Origin: Geobacter sp.
Lineage (GTDB): Bacteria > Desulfobacterota > Desulfuromonadia > Geobacterales > Pseudopelobacteraceae
Direction of reading: 5' to 3'
Length of the DNA stretch: 64,000 bases
Assembly: GCA_003574895.1 (NCBI GenBank)
Contig: PJFB01000006.1
Span: 191,212-255,211, forward strand
Below are positions 47,499-56,628 of the stretch, one piece after another; positions within the stretch are counted from its first letter, which is position 1, and each line of letters starts with the position of its first letter. The translations under genes and the position numbers were made by a program. The notes below the pieces were generated by a model that saw nothing but the letters and a program-made list of their open reading frames with translations, did no database searches and had not been told where the DNA came from.

Positions 47499-50204
47499 AT
47501 GCTTTTAATGAATAGTAAAACCGTGTTAGAGTTGTACGTTGCAACACTAATGCGGCACTTAAAGGAATTCACCTGGACCATGGCAAAACCCTCTTTCAAA
47601 ACCCCCTTAACCCTGCTCCCACCAATCACTACATGCCTCGTGGCAGCCCTGTTGCTGCTTGTGCAAATTTATTTCGCAGGCAAGCATGCACTAAACGCCA
47701 CCTTTGCATTTGTTGCCATCCCCGTCCTGGCGCTGAGCTTCATCATAATGCAACGCTTTTTGAAGCACTACGGTGTTGTTTCGCAGCTCAAAGAGAGCGA
47801 GGAAAAATTTCACACCCTGTTCAACCATGCCGGCGATGCCATCTTCATTGTAGACATGCGGGGTAATATTATCGAGGTGAACGATGAGGCGGTCAAGCGC
47901 CTTGGCTATACCAGAGCCGAACTGCTAACCATGCGCGCCGACAACATTGATACCCCGGAATACGCGGCCAGCATACCTGACCGCATCGCGATCATTCAGC
48001 GTCAGGGCTTCGCCTTTTTCGAGTCTTCTCATGTCAGCCGGGACGGCAGCGTCATCCCGGTGGAGATAAATGCCCGGCTGACCGAGTACAACGGCTGCCC
48101 GGCAATTATGGCCGTGGCCCGCGACATCACTGAGCGGAAACTTGCGGATAAACTTCTACTGCGCCAGAACGGTTACCTGCGGGCGCTTCACGAAACAACC
48201 CTCGGCTTGATCAGCCGCCTGGAGCTCCACAGCCTGCTTTCGGCCATCATCACCAACGCCGCTACCCTGATGAACACCGAACATGGCTATATCTATCTTC
48301 TGGACGAAGGCCAGACCAAGATGGTCATCCAGGTGCAACTGGGCGTCTTTGACTGCTTTGAGCACCACCCGTTGGAGTGCGGCGAGGGGATGGCCGGTTA
48401 TGTCTGGGAACACCGCGAGTCGTTTCATGTTGACGACTACAGCAGCTGGCCGGGAAGAATCAATGATCCCCAACGGGATTGCCTCAAGGCCATGGCAGGC
48501 ATACCGCTCAAATCTGGCACTGACGTCGTGGGGGTCATAGGACTGGCCTATACCGACAACGACAACGTCTTTGACGAGGGGAAAATAGAGCTATTGCAGA
48601 GATTTGCCGAGCTGGCATCGCTGGCCATAGACAACGCCCGCCTGTACGATGCCGCCCAGAAGGAGCTTGGCGAGCGCACCAAAGCTGAAGAAAGCCTGCA
48701 CAAGCTCTCCCATGCCGTGGAACAGAGCCCGGTTTCAATAGTCATCACCGACACAGACGGTAATATCGAGTATGCCAATCCGTATTCCACACAATTGACC
48801 GGGTATGAGCCCCATGAATTGCTCGGACAGAACCCCCGTGTGCTCAAATCCGGGTTCACCAGCCAGCAGGAGTATCAGGATATGTGGCAGACCATCCTGT
48901 CCGGCCATGAATGGCGTGGCGAATTTCACAATCGCAAGAAAAATGGCGAGTACTACTGGGAAATGGCCCTGATTTCGCCGATCCGCAATCAGGCCGGCAC
49001 CATCACCCACTTTATCGCCATCAAGGAGGATATAACCGATCGCAAAAAACTGGAGAACCAGCTTCGGCACTCCCAAAAGATGGAGGCAGTCGGCCAACTG
49101 GCGGGTGGCATCGCTCACGACTTCAACAACATCCTGACCGCCATCATCGGTTATGCCACCATCATGCAGATCAGGATTGCCGCCGAAAGTCCGCTCAAAT
49201 CGACAGTGGATCAGATTCTTGCCACTGCTGAGCGCGGCGCCGGCCTGACCCAGGGACTACTGGCCTTCAGCCGCAAACAGGTCAGCAATCCCGGCAGGGT
49301 TAACCTGAACGAGATCATTGAACGGGTGGAAAAGCTCCTGGTGCGCCTGATCGGAGAAGACATCCATCTCATCACTATCCTTGCCGATCAGGACTTGCCG
49401 CTACTGGCCGACAGCATCCAGCTAGAACAGGCACTTATGAATCTGGCCACCAATGCCCGCGATGCCATGCCCGAAGGTGGGACCATCACCATCGGTACCG
49501 AGGTGGTATTTCTTGACTCCAGCTTCGTGGCAACCCATGGATTCGGAGAAGAAGGCTGCTTTGCCCTGTTGAGCGTCTCCGACACTGGTTACGGCATGGA
49601 AGAAGAAACCATCAAGCGCATCTTCGAGCCGTTTTTTACCACGAAAGAGATCGGTAAGGGGACCGGACTGGGACTTTCCATTGCCTATGGTATAATTAAA
49701 AAACATAGGGGCTATGTCACCTGTAGCAGTTCACCGGGTAATGGCACCACTTTCCGAATCTATTTACCATTGGCTCCTGATACGGAAATCCAGCGACCTG
49801 ACAGCCAAGATTCCGCTCCATACCGAGGCGGCCACGAACTGGTCCTCTTGGCGGAAGATGATGAATATGCACGCATGCTGTCAAAGGAATTGCTGGAAGA
49901 ATTCGGCTACACGGTCATAGAAACCGAAGACGGCGACCAGGCGCTGCAGGAGTACCGGGAGCATGGTGACAAAATCGGCCTGGTTATGCTTGATGCCATG
50001 ATGCCTGGCATGAAAGGCATGGATGTCTACCGTGAGATCAGAAACATCAATCCCCACGCCAGGGTGCTGTTATGCAGCGGCTACAATCCCGATATAATGC
50101 AGAACAAAGGTTTTCTCGACCAGAACCTGCATTTTATTGCCAAACCATTCATGCCCAAAGAGCTGCTAATGAAAATCCGGGAGGTGCTTGAAGATGTTGT
50201 CTGA
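47499..50204 (+). CDS. Membrane hybrid histidine kinase (PAS-GAF-PAS-HisKA-HATPase-REC)
   Basis: Protein of up to 901 aa. Two N-terminal membrane helices (about 40-58 and 65-85) are followed by PAS (about 100-220), GAF (about 235-390), PAS with PAC (about 400-525), HisKA with the phospho-His at about 540 ([14 protein letters not shown]), HATPase ([13 protein letters not shown] equivalent, [21 protein letters not shown]) and a receiver with Asp at about 832 ([10 protein letters not shown]). Start choices are ATG 47499, 47508 or 47580; the last has AAAGGA upstream. It overlaps the next gene by 11 bp, so the HD-GYP regulator is its probable partner. Confidence 0.88.
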   Translation: MLLMNSKTVLELYVATLMRHLKEFTWTMAKPSFKTPLTLLPPITTCLVAALLLLVQIYFAGKHALNATFAFVAIPVLALSFIIMQRFLKHYGVVSQLKESEEKFHTLFNHAGDAIFIVDMRGNIIEVNDEAVKRLGYTRAELLTMRADNIDTPEYAASIPDRIAIIQRQGFAFFESSHVSRDGSVIPVEINARLTEYNGCPAIMAVARDITERKLADKLLLRQNGYLRALHETTLGLISRLELHSLLSAIITNAATLMNTEHGYIYLLDEGQTKMVIQVQLGVFDCFEHHPLECGEGMAGYVWEHRESFHVDDYSSWPGRINDPQRDCLKAMAGIPLKSGTDVVGVIGLAYTDNDNVFDEGKIELLQRFAELASLAIDNARLYDAAQKELGERTKAEESLHKLSHAVEQSPVSIVITDTDGNIEYANPYSTQLTGYEPHELLGQNPRVLKSGFTSQQEYQDMWQTILSGHEWRGEFHNRKKNGEYYWEMALISPIRNQAGTITHFIAIKEDITDRKKLENQLRHSQKMEAVGQLAGGIAHDFNNILTAIIGYATIMQIRIAAESPLKSTVDQILATAERGAGLTQGLLAFSRKQVSNPGRVNLNEIIERVEKLLVRLIGEDIHLITILADQDLPLLADSIQLEQALMNLATNARDAMPEGGTITIGTEVVFLDSSFVATHGFGEEGCFALLSVSDTGYGMEEETIKRIFEPFFTTKEIGKGTGLGLSIAYGIIKKHRGYVTCSSSPGNGTTFRIYLPLAPDTEIQRPDSQDSAPYRGGHELVLLAEDDEYARMLSKELLEEFGYTVIETEDGDQALQEYREHGDKIGLVMLDAMMPGMKGMDVYREIRNINPHARVLLCSGYNPDIMQNKGFLDQNLHFIAKPFMPKELLMKIREVLEDVV

Positions 50205-51267
50205 AACACAGGGAACGATATTTATCGTCGATGACGACCGCTATGTTCTGGACAGCGTCTCAAACCTGCTGCGGGAATATGGATTTAACGTCATACCTTT
50301 CGGCAGCGGTGTGGAGGCCTTAAAACGTTTCGCATCGGAACCGGTTGACCTGGTATTGACGGATATCAACATGCCCGGCATGACAGGCCTCGAACTGCTT
50401 GAAAAAATCCGTTTCCTGGACAACGAAACACCGGTGCTCCTGATGACCGCCTACGCCGACCTTGACACCGCTGTAATGGCCATCCAGAAAGGGGCTTTTG
50501 ATTTTATCATCAAACCTTATCGACCGCCCTATCTCATCCACGCTGTCGAAAAAGGGATCAATTACAAACGTCTTACACGGATCGAGAAAAACTACAAACG
50601 GGAATTGGAGCATACCGTTGAGTTGCGCACCGCAGAATTGAACGAGGCTCTCCACAAACTGACCAAAATGAGCAGGGAAATTATCGAACGGCTCACGGCA
50701 GCAGCCGAACTAAGGGATGAAGACACGGGGCAGCACATTGCGCGCATCGGCATGTATGCGAAACTGCTTTCTAGCCATCTCGGCCTGCCGAACGATTTTG
50801 TGGAAAACATCTCCGTGGCCAGCTCGATGCACGACATCGGCAAAATCGGCATTCCCGATTCGATTCTGCTCAAGCCAGGCACCTTGACTGCCGAGGAATT
50901 CGAGACCATCAAGCAGCACACCACGATTGGGGAAACAATTCTGCTGGGGTCGTCCCACAGCATGCTTCAGATGGGCGCCACCATAGCAGCCACCCACCAT
51001 GAGCGTTGGGATGGAAGCGGATATCCATGTGGCTTGAAAGGGGAGAATATCCCCTTGGCCGGGCGGATCGTGATGCTGGCCGACCAATACGATGCCCTGC
51101 GCAACATCAGAGTCTACAAACCGGCCTTTAGCCACGCCAAAGCCTGCGACATAATCCTCAAAGGAGATAATCGCACCATGCCCCATCACTTTGACCCGTG
51201 CATCCTGAAGGCGTTCGACAGCATCAAGGATGAGTTTGCCGCCATCTTCGAGGCCAGCCTGTCCTGA
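50194..51267 (+). CDS. Response regulator with HD-GYP c-di-GMP phosphodiesterase domain
   Basis: Protein of 357 aa. A receiver domain (about 8-125; Asp in LVLTDINMPGMTG) is joined by a coiled coil (about 125-165) to an HD-GYP domain (about 170-355). Metal and catalytic residues are visible: DTGQHIARIG, SSMHDIGKIGIPDSIL, KQHTTIGE, ATHHERWDGSGYP. An intact HD-GYP predicts breakdown of c-di-GMP. The ATG at 50194 follows GGGAGG; TTG 50188 is less likely. Its start lies inside the kinase gene. Confidence 0.92.
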   Translation: MLSETQGTIFIVDDDRYVLDSVSNLLREYGFNVIPFGSGVEALKRFASEPVDLVLTDINMPGMTGLELLEKIRFLDNETPVLLMTAYADLDTAVMAIQKGAFDFIIKPYRPPYLIHAVEKGINYKRLTRIEKNYKRELEHTVELRTAELNEALHKLTKMSREIIERLTAAAELRDEDTGQHIARIGMYAKLLSSHLGLPNDFVENISVASSMHDIGKIGIPDSILLKPGTLTAEEFETIKQHTTIGETILLGSSHSMLQMGATIAATHHERWDGSGYPCGLKGENIPLAGRIVMLADQYDALRNIRVYKPAFSHAKACDIILKGDNRTMPHHFDPCILKAFDSIKDEFAAIFEASLS

Positions 51268-51314
51268 TCAGGGCCGAGGTTTGATGCTTTAACCATCGAG
51301 TCTAAAATAGCCTG

Positions 51315-53690
51315 TTATCTATCAAGATCAGCCAGCACAAAATCCACCGACCCCAGGATGGCCAGGAAATCCGCCACCAGCCAACCGCGGCTCATCACTG
51401 GAAGAGCCTGAATATGTGGAAAACTGGGGGTTTTGATCCTTACCCGGTAAGGTATGTTCAGTCCGTCGGAAACGACATGATAACCGTTTTCACCCTTGGG
51501 CGCCTCGATGGCGCTATAGTTTTCGCCCTTGGGTGGCGCCATGCCGCGGGTGCTGTTGACAAAGTGGTGGATCAGCGATTCGATGTTTTTCAACGTATCC
51601 GGTTTCTGCGGCAGCACGAAACGATAGTCATCGGTTATCCAACGCCCCCCCGGCATCCCGTCCATGGCCTGCGCCACCAGCCGCAGTGATTGGCGAATCT
51701 CCTCCAGGCGCACCAGGTAGCGGGCCCAACAGTCGCCGCCTTCGGCTGTTGCCACATCAAAATCAAACCGATCATAGCCGGCATATGGGATCTTTTTCCG
51801 GAGATCCCATTCAACTCCACAGGCCCGAAGGTTTGGGCCCGAGAGCCCCCATGCCATGGCATCCTCCCGCGAGATGACACCGACCCCTTTTAAACGGGCA
51901 TGAATGATCGGGTTACCGCTGACGAGCTTTTCGTATTCTTTCAAACGTGGTGGCATCCACTGCAGCAACGCCCTGACCGGCTCTTGCCAGCCATCGGGCA
52001 GATCATCAGCCACGCCGCCGATGCGGAACCAGGCCGGATGCATCCTGCCGCCGGTAATCATCTCAACGATGTCAAAGATCTTTTCCCGGTCGGTAAAGGT
52101 ATAGAAAACCGGGGTCATGGCCCCCACGTCAGCGGCAAAGGTGCCCAGCCAGACCAAGTGACTGGCAACGCGGAACAATTCGGCCAGCATAACGCGGATA
52201 TGGACCGCACGGTCGGGCACGGTAATTCCGCATAAGCGCTCCACTGAATTGACGTAGGCCAGATTGTTCTGAACCCCGGCCAGGTAGTCGATACGGTCGG
52301 TATAGGGTATGAACTGGTTCCAATGCTGCCGCTCGGCCATCTTTTCGGCACCGCGATGGTGGTAGCCGATATCGAAGTCTATGTCGGTAATTTCCTCACC
52401 GTCCAGCTTGAGAATGCAGCGGATGATACCATGGGTGCCCGGGTGTTGCGGGCCGAGATTAAGCACCATCTCCCCTTCACTCACCCGTTCGAAGAAATCG
52501 GCAGCCGGCATGGGGGCATGGCGGCGGGCATCCTCTGTGGTGTAGGGCGGCATCTCCGTGGCCCGGTTGGGATGTATCTTCCGCAGCGGATGTCCCACCC
52601 AGTCGTGGGGCATCAGGATACGACGCAGATCCGGATGACCGTTGAAACGGATACCGAACATATCGTAGACTTCCCGCTCGTACCAGGAGGCAGACGGGAA
52701 AACGCCCGTGACGGTCGGGACTTCGGGCTCGTCCTCCCCCAGTTCGGTCTTGATGCGCACATAGCCAGGCTGGTCAAAGGATAACAGGTGATAATTCAAG
52801 GTAAAGTTCTTGTACCCCTGCCGTTCGCGGCGGCATGACTCATCCACGGCAACAATATCCTCCAAGCGCTGGAAGGCTGTGCCGGAGCGATTTTTCAGTT
52901 GCAACAACAGTTGTGGCACCAGGTCGCTCGGGGCGCGCAGGGTGAGCATATCAGTGGCCCCGCTGTCCACCGTGACGCGGTCGCCGTACAGACAGGCAAT
53001 CATCTGCGGAAGCCCGAAATCAGGGTAGTCATGCCGGGGGGCCGGAGGCCTCCACATTTCGTCGGAGCGTGGCTGCCACTGGTGCGGATGGCCCACCGAG
53101 GCACCGCGCACTTTGATCCCCTCCATGCCAGGTCCGCGCGGATCTCGGGACTTGGTTTCTCCGGGCACCAACACCGGGGCAGTGGTACCTTGCGAGCCAC
53201 CCAGCAGGTGCAGCACCGGCCGCGCCGGACGCTCCTGGCTTCGGATTTTTTTCTGCAACAGCATGAGCCCCTGCATAAAGGCCTCGGGACGGGGCGGGCA
53301 ACCAGGGACATAGACATCCACCGGCAGGATCTGGTTCACCCCCTGCACCACGCTGTAAATGTCATACATCCCACCGGAATTGGAACAGCTGCCCATGGAG
53401 ATGACCCAGCGGGGCTCTGCCATCTGTTCGTACAGATGCAGAATGGAGGGCGCCATCTTTTTGAAGACCGTACCGGCAATAACCATCAGGTCGGCCTCCC
53501 GGGGGGTGCCGCGCAGCACTTCGGCACCGAAGCGGGAGATATCGTGGCGAGAGGTGAACGAAGTCATCATTTCCACAAAACAGCAGGAGAGGCCGAAGAA
53601 CATGGGCCAGAGGGAGTTGGCCCGGCCCCAGTTGATCAGGTCATCAAGGCGGGTCAGCAGGATATTGTCATGGATTGGCTGTTCAGGCAT
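51315..53690 (-). CDS. nuoBCD: NADH-quinone oxidoreductase fused subunits B, C and D
   Basis: Complex I peripheral-arm protein of 791 aa that combines three subunits. NuoB part (about 1-155) has the four N2-cluster Cys: [15 protein letters not shown] and PGCPPRPE. A proline-rich linker (about 156-225) follows. NuoC part (about 225-385) has the [25 protein letters not shown] block split here as [12 protein letters not shown] and [10 protein letters not shown]. NuoD part (about 405-791) has [13 protein letters not shown] and ends [13 protein letters not shown]. NuoC-D fusions are common; B-C-D is rarer. It overlaps nuoA by 8 bp. No other nuo genes follow. Confidence 0.94.
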   Translation of the reverse strand: MPEQPIHDNILLTRLDDLINWGRANSLWPMFFGLSCCFVEMMTSFTSRHDISRFGAEVLRGTPREADLMVIAGTVFKKMAPSILHLYEQMAEPRWVISMGSCSNSGGMYDIYSVVQGVNQILPVDVYVPGCPPRPEAFMQGLMLLQKKIRSQERPARPVLHLLGGSQGTTAPVLVPGETKSRDPRGPGMEGIKVRGASVGHPHQWQPRSDEMWRPPAPRHDYPDFGLPQMIACLYGDRVTVDSGATDMLTLRAPSDLVPQLLLQLKNRSGTAFQRLEDIVAVDESCRRERQGYKNFTLNYHLLSFDQPGYVRIKTELGEDEPEVPTVTGVFPSASWYEREVYDMFGIRFNGHPDLRRILMPHDWVGHPLRKIHPNRATEMPPYTTEDARRHAPMPAADFFERVSEGEMVLNLGPQHPGTHGIIRCILKLDGEEITDIDFDIGYHHRGAEKMAERQHWNQFIPYTDRIDYLAGVQNNLAYVNSVERLCGITVPDRAVHIRVMLAELFRVASHLVWLGTFAADVGAMTPVFYTFTDREKIFDIVEMITGGRMHPAWFRIGGVADDLPDGWQEPVRALLQWMPPRLKEYEKLVSGNPIIHARLKGVGVISREDAMAWGLSGPNLRACGVEWDLRKKIPYAGYDRFDFDVATAEGGDCWARYLVRLEEIRQSLRLVAQAMDGMPGGRWITDDYRFVLPQKPDTLKNIESLIHHFVNSTRGMAPPKGENYSAIEAPKGENGYHVVSDGLNIPYRVRIKTPSFPHIQALPVMSRGWLVADFLAILGSVDFVLADLDR

Positions 53691-54096
53691 GGGGCGGCCT
53701 TTCGCTGGAAGGGCCCCAATCGAGGGCGCCTTTTATCCACAGCCAGACCAAACCTGCCAGCAGCACGACAATAAAAACCGTGATGTGAATCAATCCGGGT
53801 AGTCCTAGCAAGTCGTTGGCCACGGCCCAGGAGAATATGAAGGCAGCCTCCACGTCAAAGACGATGAAAAAGATCGCCACCAGATAGAACGGGACCGGCC
53901 AAGCCAGACGGGCCGTACCGCTGGGGATGACGCCAGACTCGTATGGCATGTCTTTTTGTGGCGAATGCCGCCGGTCGCCCAGCCAGCGTGCAGCAAGCAA
54001 AAGCACCCCGATTAGCACCAGGGTAACCAGCGTATAGATAAGCAACTGGTAAAACTCAATCGGCAGATATTCGGTTTTCAGCAGGTTGTCCGCCAC
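53683..54096 (-). CDS. nuoA: NADH-quinone oxidoreductase subunit A
   Basis: Small membrane subunit of complex I at the quinone-site interface. It is 137 aa with three helices (about 10-32, 65-88, 94-116). The conserved loop [17 protein letters not shown] and [22 protein letters not shown] are diagnostic. GTG at 54096 is chosen: GGAGG stands 4 bp upstream and the length fits the family, while longer in-frame extensions to 54189 overlap the thioredoxin gene. It overlaps nuoBCD by 8 bp and follows the thioredoxin by 22 bp. Confidence 0.88.
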   Translation of the reverse strand: MADNLLKTEYLPIEFYQLLIYTLVTLVLIGVLLLAARWLGDRRHSPQKDMPYESGVIPSGTARLAWPVPFYLVAIFFIVFDVEAAFIFSWAVANDLLGLPGLIHITVFIVVLLAGLVWLWIKGALDWGPSSERPPHA

Positions 54097-54118
54097 ACGG
54101 CCTCCTTTTATCACAACT

Positions 54119-54565
54119 TCAATTGTTAACGTGCCCTGCAACCAGGGCCAGCAGAGCGGACTTAGTCTGTTTGCCGGCCAACTGCGCAAGCACCTTCCCG
54201 TCCTTCAGCAGAAAAACCACCGGTATCCCCCTTACTCCCAACCTTGCCGCAACACGGTTATTTTCCTGTGTGTTCACCTGCACCACAACCGCCCTTCCAG
54301 CCAGTTCCCCGGCAACTTCACGCACCACCGGTGCGTAGGCAATGCAATGCGGTCACCAGGGTGCCCAGAACTCCGCCAACACCGGCAATCGGTAACTGGA
54401 AACAAAGGGATCGAAAGCGGTATCATCAAGTACCAGCGGCTTGGTGTAAAGCGCCGGCAGCCGTGCCTTGCAGGCGCCGCACCGGCCGCTGACACCCTGC
54501 TTGTCGTCTGGAATGCGATTCGCAGCACCACACTCTGGGCAGTGCATTACGTGGGACAAGGCCAT
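54119..54565 (-). CDS. TrxC-like thioredoxin with predicted selenocysteine (in-frame TGA)
   Basis: Predicted 148-aa thioredoxin read through the TGA at 54355-54353. N-terminal zinc-ribbon (about residues 8-35: CPECG and CGACKAR) as in thioredoxin 2. The fold then follows, with EFWAPW before the TGA and PHCIAYAPVVRE after, so the normal WCPHC active site reads W-Sec-PHC. The downstream part has the cis-Pro block RGIPVVFLLKDGK. Both halves are in one frame with no other stop. A SECIS-like hairpin follows at once. Start ATG 54565 has GGGAG upstream. A nonsense mutation is the alternative. Confidence 0.8.
54320..54336 (-). promoter_or_regulatory. SECIS-like hairpin downstream of the in-frame TGA
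   Basis: On the - strand, ACGCACC (54336-54330), loop GGT (54329-54327) and GGTGCGT (54326-54320) form a perfect 7-bp stem. The loop begins 24 nt after the TGA and its first bases are G, matching the bacterial SECIS rule of a G early in the apical loop about 16-37 nt downstream (recalled). Confidence 0.65.
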
Positions 54566-54758
54566 GGTTGATCTCCCTGGCAGGCATATAAATAAGATAA
54601 AGTATAACAGAAGGATTGGGGGCGGGGAAGTCGGTCTGTGTAGAAACACAGAAACACCGCATCAATAGGCTATTTATGAAACAACCGTTTCGGCCCGGAT
54701 TGTTGATATCCATACATCCGTAGCAAGTTGATGTTACCGTTATTATTTATCAATCCCC

Positions 54759-54786
54759 TTGACAGCCCACAATAGAATGATATTAT
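54759..54786 (+). promoter_or_regulatory. Strong sigma70-like promoter of the injection-system operon
   Basis: Perfect TTGACA (54759-54764) and TATTAT (54781-54786) with a 16-bp spacer. The predicted start (about 54793) lies a few bases before the structured leader. The stretch between 54566 and 54758 contains nothing else I can name; it should hold the promoter of the - strand thioredoxin gene. Confidence 0.7.
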
Positions 54787-54795
54787 GCTAATTAA

Positions 54796-54880
54796 ATTAG
54801 CCAAACCCTGAGTGATCAGGGGACGGAAAGTCATCGGAACTTGGGCTGCATTCTTTAGCCTTGTCCAAGTTGGCCGGATT
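54796..54880 (+). ncRNA. GEMM (c-di-GMP-I)-like riboswitch aptamer candidate
   Basis: Starts with GCCAAACC (54800-54807). A hairpin CCCTGA-GTGA-TCAGGG follows with a GNRA tetraloop, and then GGGACGGAAAG. The known GEMM core is GGCAAACC, hairpin with GNRA loop, GGGACGCAAAG. Two differences (G to C before CAAACC, C to G in ACGCAAAG) could be one compensating pair. A second helix AACTTGG/CCAAGTT (54838-54844, 54864-54870 approx.) with an inner GGCT/AGCC stem fits a third arm. The tetraloop-receptor side is not clearly conserved. Ligand unproven. Confidence 0.5.
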
Positions 54881-54929
54881 GTCGGGAGCAGCCACCGTAA
54901 TGGCTGAACCAGAACAATTCGGCTTTTTT
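54873..54929 (+). terminator. Leader terminator overlapping the aptamer 3' side
   Basis: Arms GCCGGATTGT (54873-54882) and ACAATTCGGC (54914-54923) pair over 10 bp with one G-T wobble, followed by six T. An inner hairpin CAGCCA/TGGCTG (54889-54894, 54901-54906) lies in the loop. The 5' arm shares GGC with the TTGGC (54870-54874) that can pair with GCCAA (54800-54804), the layout of a transcription-terminating riboswitch. Confidence 0.7.
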
Positions 54930-54999
54930 GTATCAAATAATCAACTGTCTTCTGCTTTAATTTTTGAGTCGGATCGCATCGAAAGGTAACTTGATACCC

Positions 55000-55569
55000 A
55001 TGTTGGACCTCGCGATTACATTTCTCAAAGATGAATTGAACACCTATCTGTTGGCCCGGACAGGTTCGGATACAGTGAAGGTGAAGGCAAGCAAGCTGGT
55101 GGACGAGGCGGGGAAATATGCCTTTGACAACGACAGTATCGGTTGCTCGGTAATTAATATCGAGGAAGAACGTGTCCTGAAATCCCACCAACCCGATTAC
55201 ACCAACATCAACGGACAACATGTCGTACAGGAACCCGAACTGAGGATAAACCTGCACGTGATGTTTGCCGCCAATTTCACCCATTACGACCAGGCGCTCA
55301 AATATATTTCCCATGTCCTGACCTATTTCCAGGCCCATCCGGTCCTTACCTCCGATGAATACCCTGGGCTCGCTCCGGATATCGGCAAACTAACCGTGGA
55401 ACTGCTTTCGCTCAACTATGAACAACTGAACCAGGTCTGGGCCTTCATCGGCGGCAAGCAATTGCCGTCGGTTGCCTACAAGGTACGCATGCTGATACTA
55501 CGGGATACGGCACAAACAGCGGTTCAACCACCGCTCACAACAATCAGGACGACCATCCAGAGCCGATGA
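55000..55569 (+). CDS. DUF4255 protein, eCIS tail-terminator/cap (Pvc16-like)
   Basis: Protein of 189 aa from the ATG at 55000. A TTG at 54991 lies closer to AAAGG. The opening MLDLAITFLKDELNTYL and INIEEERVLKSHQP are typical of DUF4255, found in nearly all extracellular contractile injection systems. It is thought to cap the tube and sheath end. First gene after the leader terminator; overlaps the next gene by 4 bp. Confidence 0.85.
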   Translation: MLDLAITFLKDELNTYLLARTGSDTVKVKASKLVDEAGKYAFDNDSIGCSVINIEEERVLKSHQPDYTNINGQHVVQEPELRINLHVMFAANFTHYDQALKYISHVLTYFQAHPVLTSDEYPGLAPDIGKLTVELLSLNYEQLNQVWAFIGGKQLPSVAYKVRMLILRDTAQTAVQPPLTTIRTTIQSR

Positions 55570-56567
55570 TAACTACCTTCCGCACATTATTAACTCTCAC
55601 CGTAGCCCACGACTTCTACAGCGATGGCTGTCGGGATTTTGATTTTGTCATATCGTCCGGCACTGCCGGCCTGCTCAGAAACGGCAAACTGATTGCCAAG
55701 GTGCGTGATGGTAAATTGCATATTCTTTATGAGGCGGATGATAATGGCATAGCGCTGAGCAATATGGCTGGCTCACGACTGCAGTTCGGCATGAAGCTTC
55801 TGAACCCCTTGTTCAGCAACTTCACCGAATTCGCCATCACCACCCCGCTCTACCGGAATACCGCAGCAGCAGGGAGTCTTGACCCGGCCATGGTAGTGGC
55901 CTTGACAGGACGCCTCCTCAGACATGCAATCACCAAAACAATTCGGCCGGTGACAATCGCGATCAGTGACCCGGTAGGGCAACTGCTGAAAACGGAAACA
56001 ATCACCTCAAAAAATGATTGTTCTACAATTTCGTTCGATCTGTCCGGGCAGACAGCCGGAGCATATAGCGTGGTGGAAAGTTATTCGTCCGAAACCGAAA
56101 CGGCAACCTACTATCTCGACACCGAACTGGTGCAGGCAGGCGCCTTCGGGGTAGTTGAAATAATGATCGACAACAGCTTTTACACCTTGCCGGCGTCATT
56201 CATGATCGATTTCCGGGCACGTCGGGAAACGCTCAAGTACTACGTGGTCGCAACAAACTACAACAGCACCGATTTCGACCAACTGTCGGTCAGCGATGAC
56301 GGCTATGCAGAAGAGGAGCGGCCCAGGATAGACTTTACCAGGGTGCTGCCAGCTGACTTCACTGCCGATGAAATCCAACCGGAGATGCTGGCGAAAACCG
56401 GCGACAGGGTTGTTCTCTTCAAGTCGCAGGCACTTGTGGCACGACAGGAGAAGGCCCGCAAAAAAATCCAGTTGAGCAAACATGGCGATGTGCTCATCAA
56501 GCACCTACCCCAAGCCGGAGCTGACAGGACAAGCGGGGATGTGGTCATTCACATTTCCAAACCATGA
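55566..56567 (+). CDS. Unknown protein in injection-system operon
   Basis: Protein of 333 aa with no signal peptide and no membrane helix. I recognise no domain. It is mainly beta-strand in character (about 1-250, e.g. TVAHDFYSDGCRDFDFVIS and TAGAYSVVESYSS). The charged C-terminal segment (about 285-333) includes QEKARKKIQLSKH. It sits between the DUF4255 gene and the sheath gene and overlaps the former by 4 bp, so it is likely structural or assembly-related. Not clearly similar to Pvc or Afp proteins as far as I recall. Confidence 0.6.
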   Translation: MITTFRTLLTLTVAHDFYSDGCRDFDFVISSGTAGLLRNGKLIAKVRDGKLHILYEADDNGIALSNMAGSRLQFGMKLLNPLFSNFTEFAITTPLYRNTAAAGSLDPAMVVALTGRLLRHAITKTIRPVTIAISDPVGQLLKTETITSKNDCSTISFDLSGQTAGAYSVVESYSSETETATYYLDTELVQAGAFGVVEIMIDNSFYTLPASFMIDFRARRETLKYYVVATNYNSTDFDQLSVSDDGYAEEERPRIDFTRVLPADFTADEIQPEMLAKTGDRVVLFKSQALVARQEKARKKIQLSKHGDVLIKHLPQAGADRTSGDVVIHISKP

Positions 56568-56628
56568 ACCCGAACCATTTGTATCGACTCAAGTCGCACT
56601 AGACCATACCTGCAAAGGAAGGAAGATT

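Noticed and set aside
54119-54565. Thioredoxin as a pseudogene broken by a nonsense mutation
   Set aside because: The only stop lies exactly at the active-site Cys, the rest is intact and a SECIS-like hairpin follows. Selenocysteine explains this better.
54796-54929. Cobalamin, TPP, SAM, glycine or fluoride riboswitch
   Set aside because: None of their conserved boxes is present; the hairpin with GNRA loop and GGGACG-AAAG core points to GEMM.
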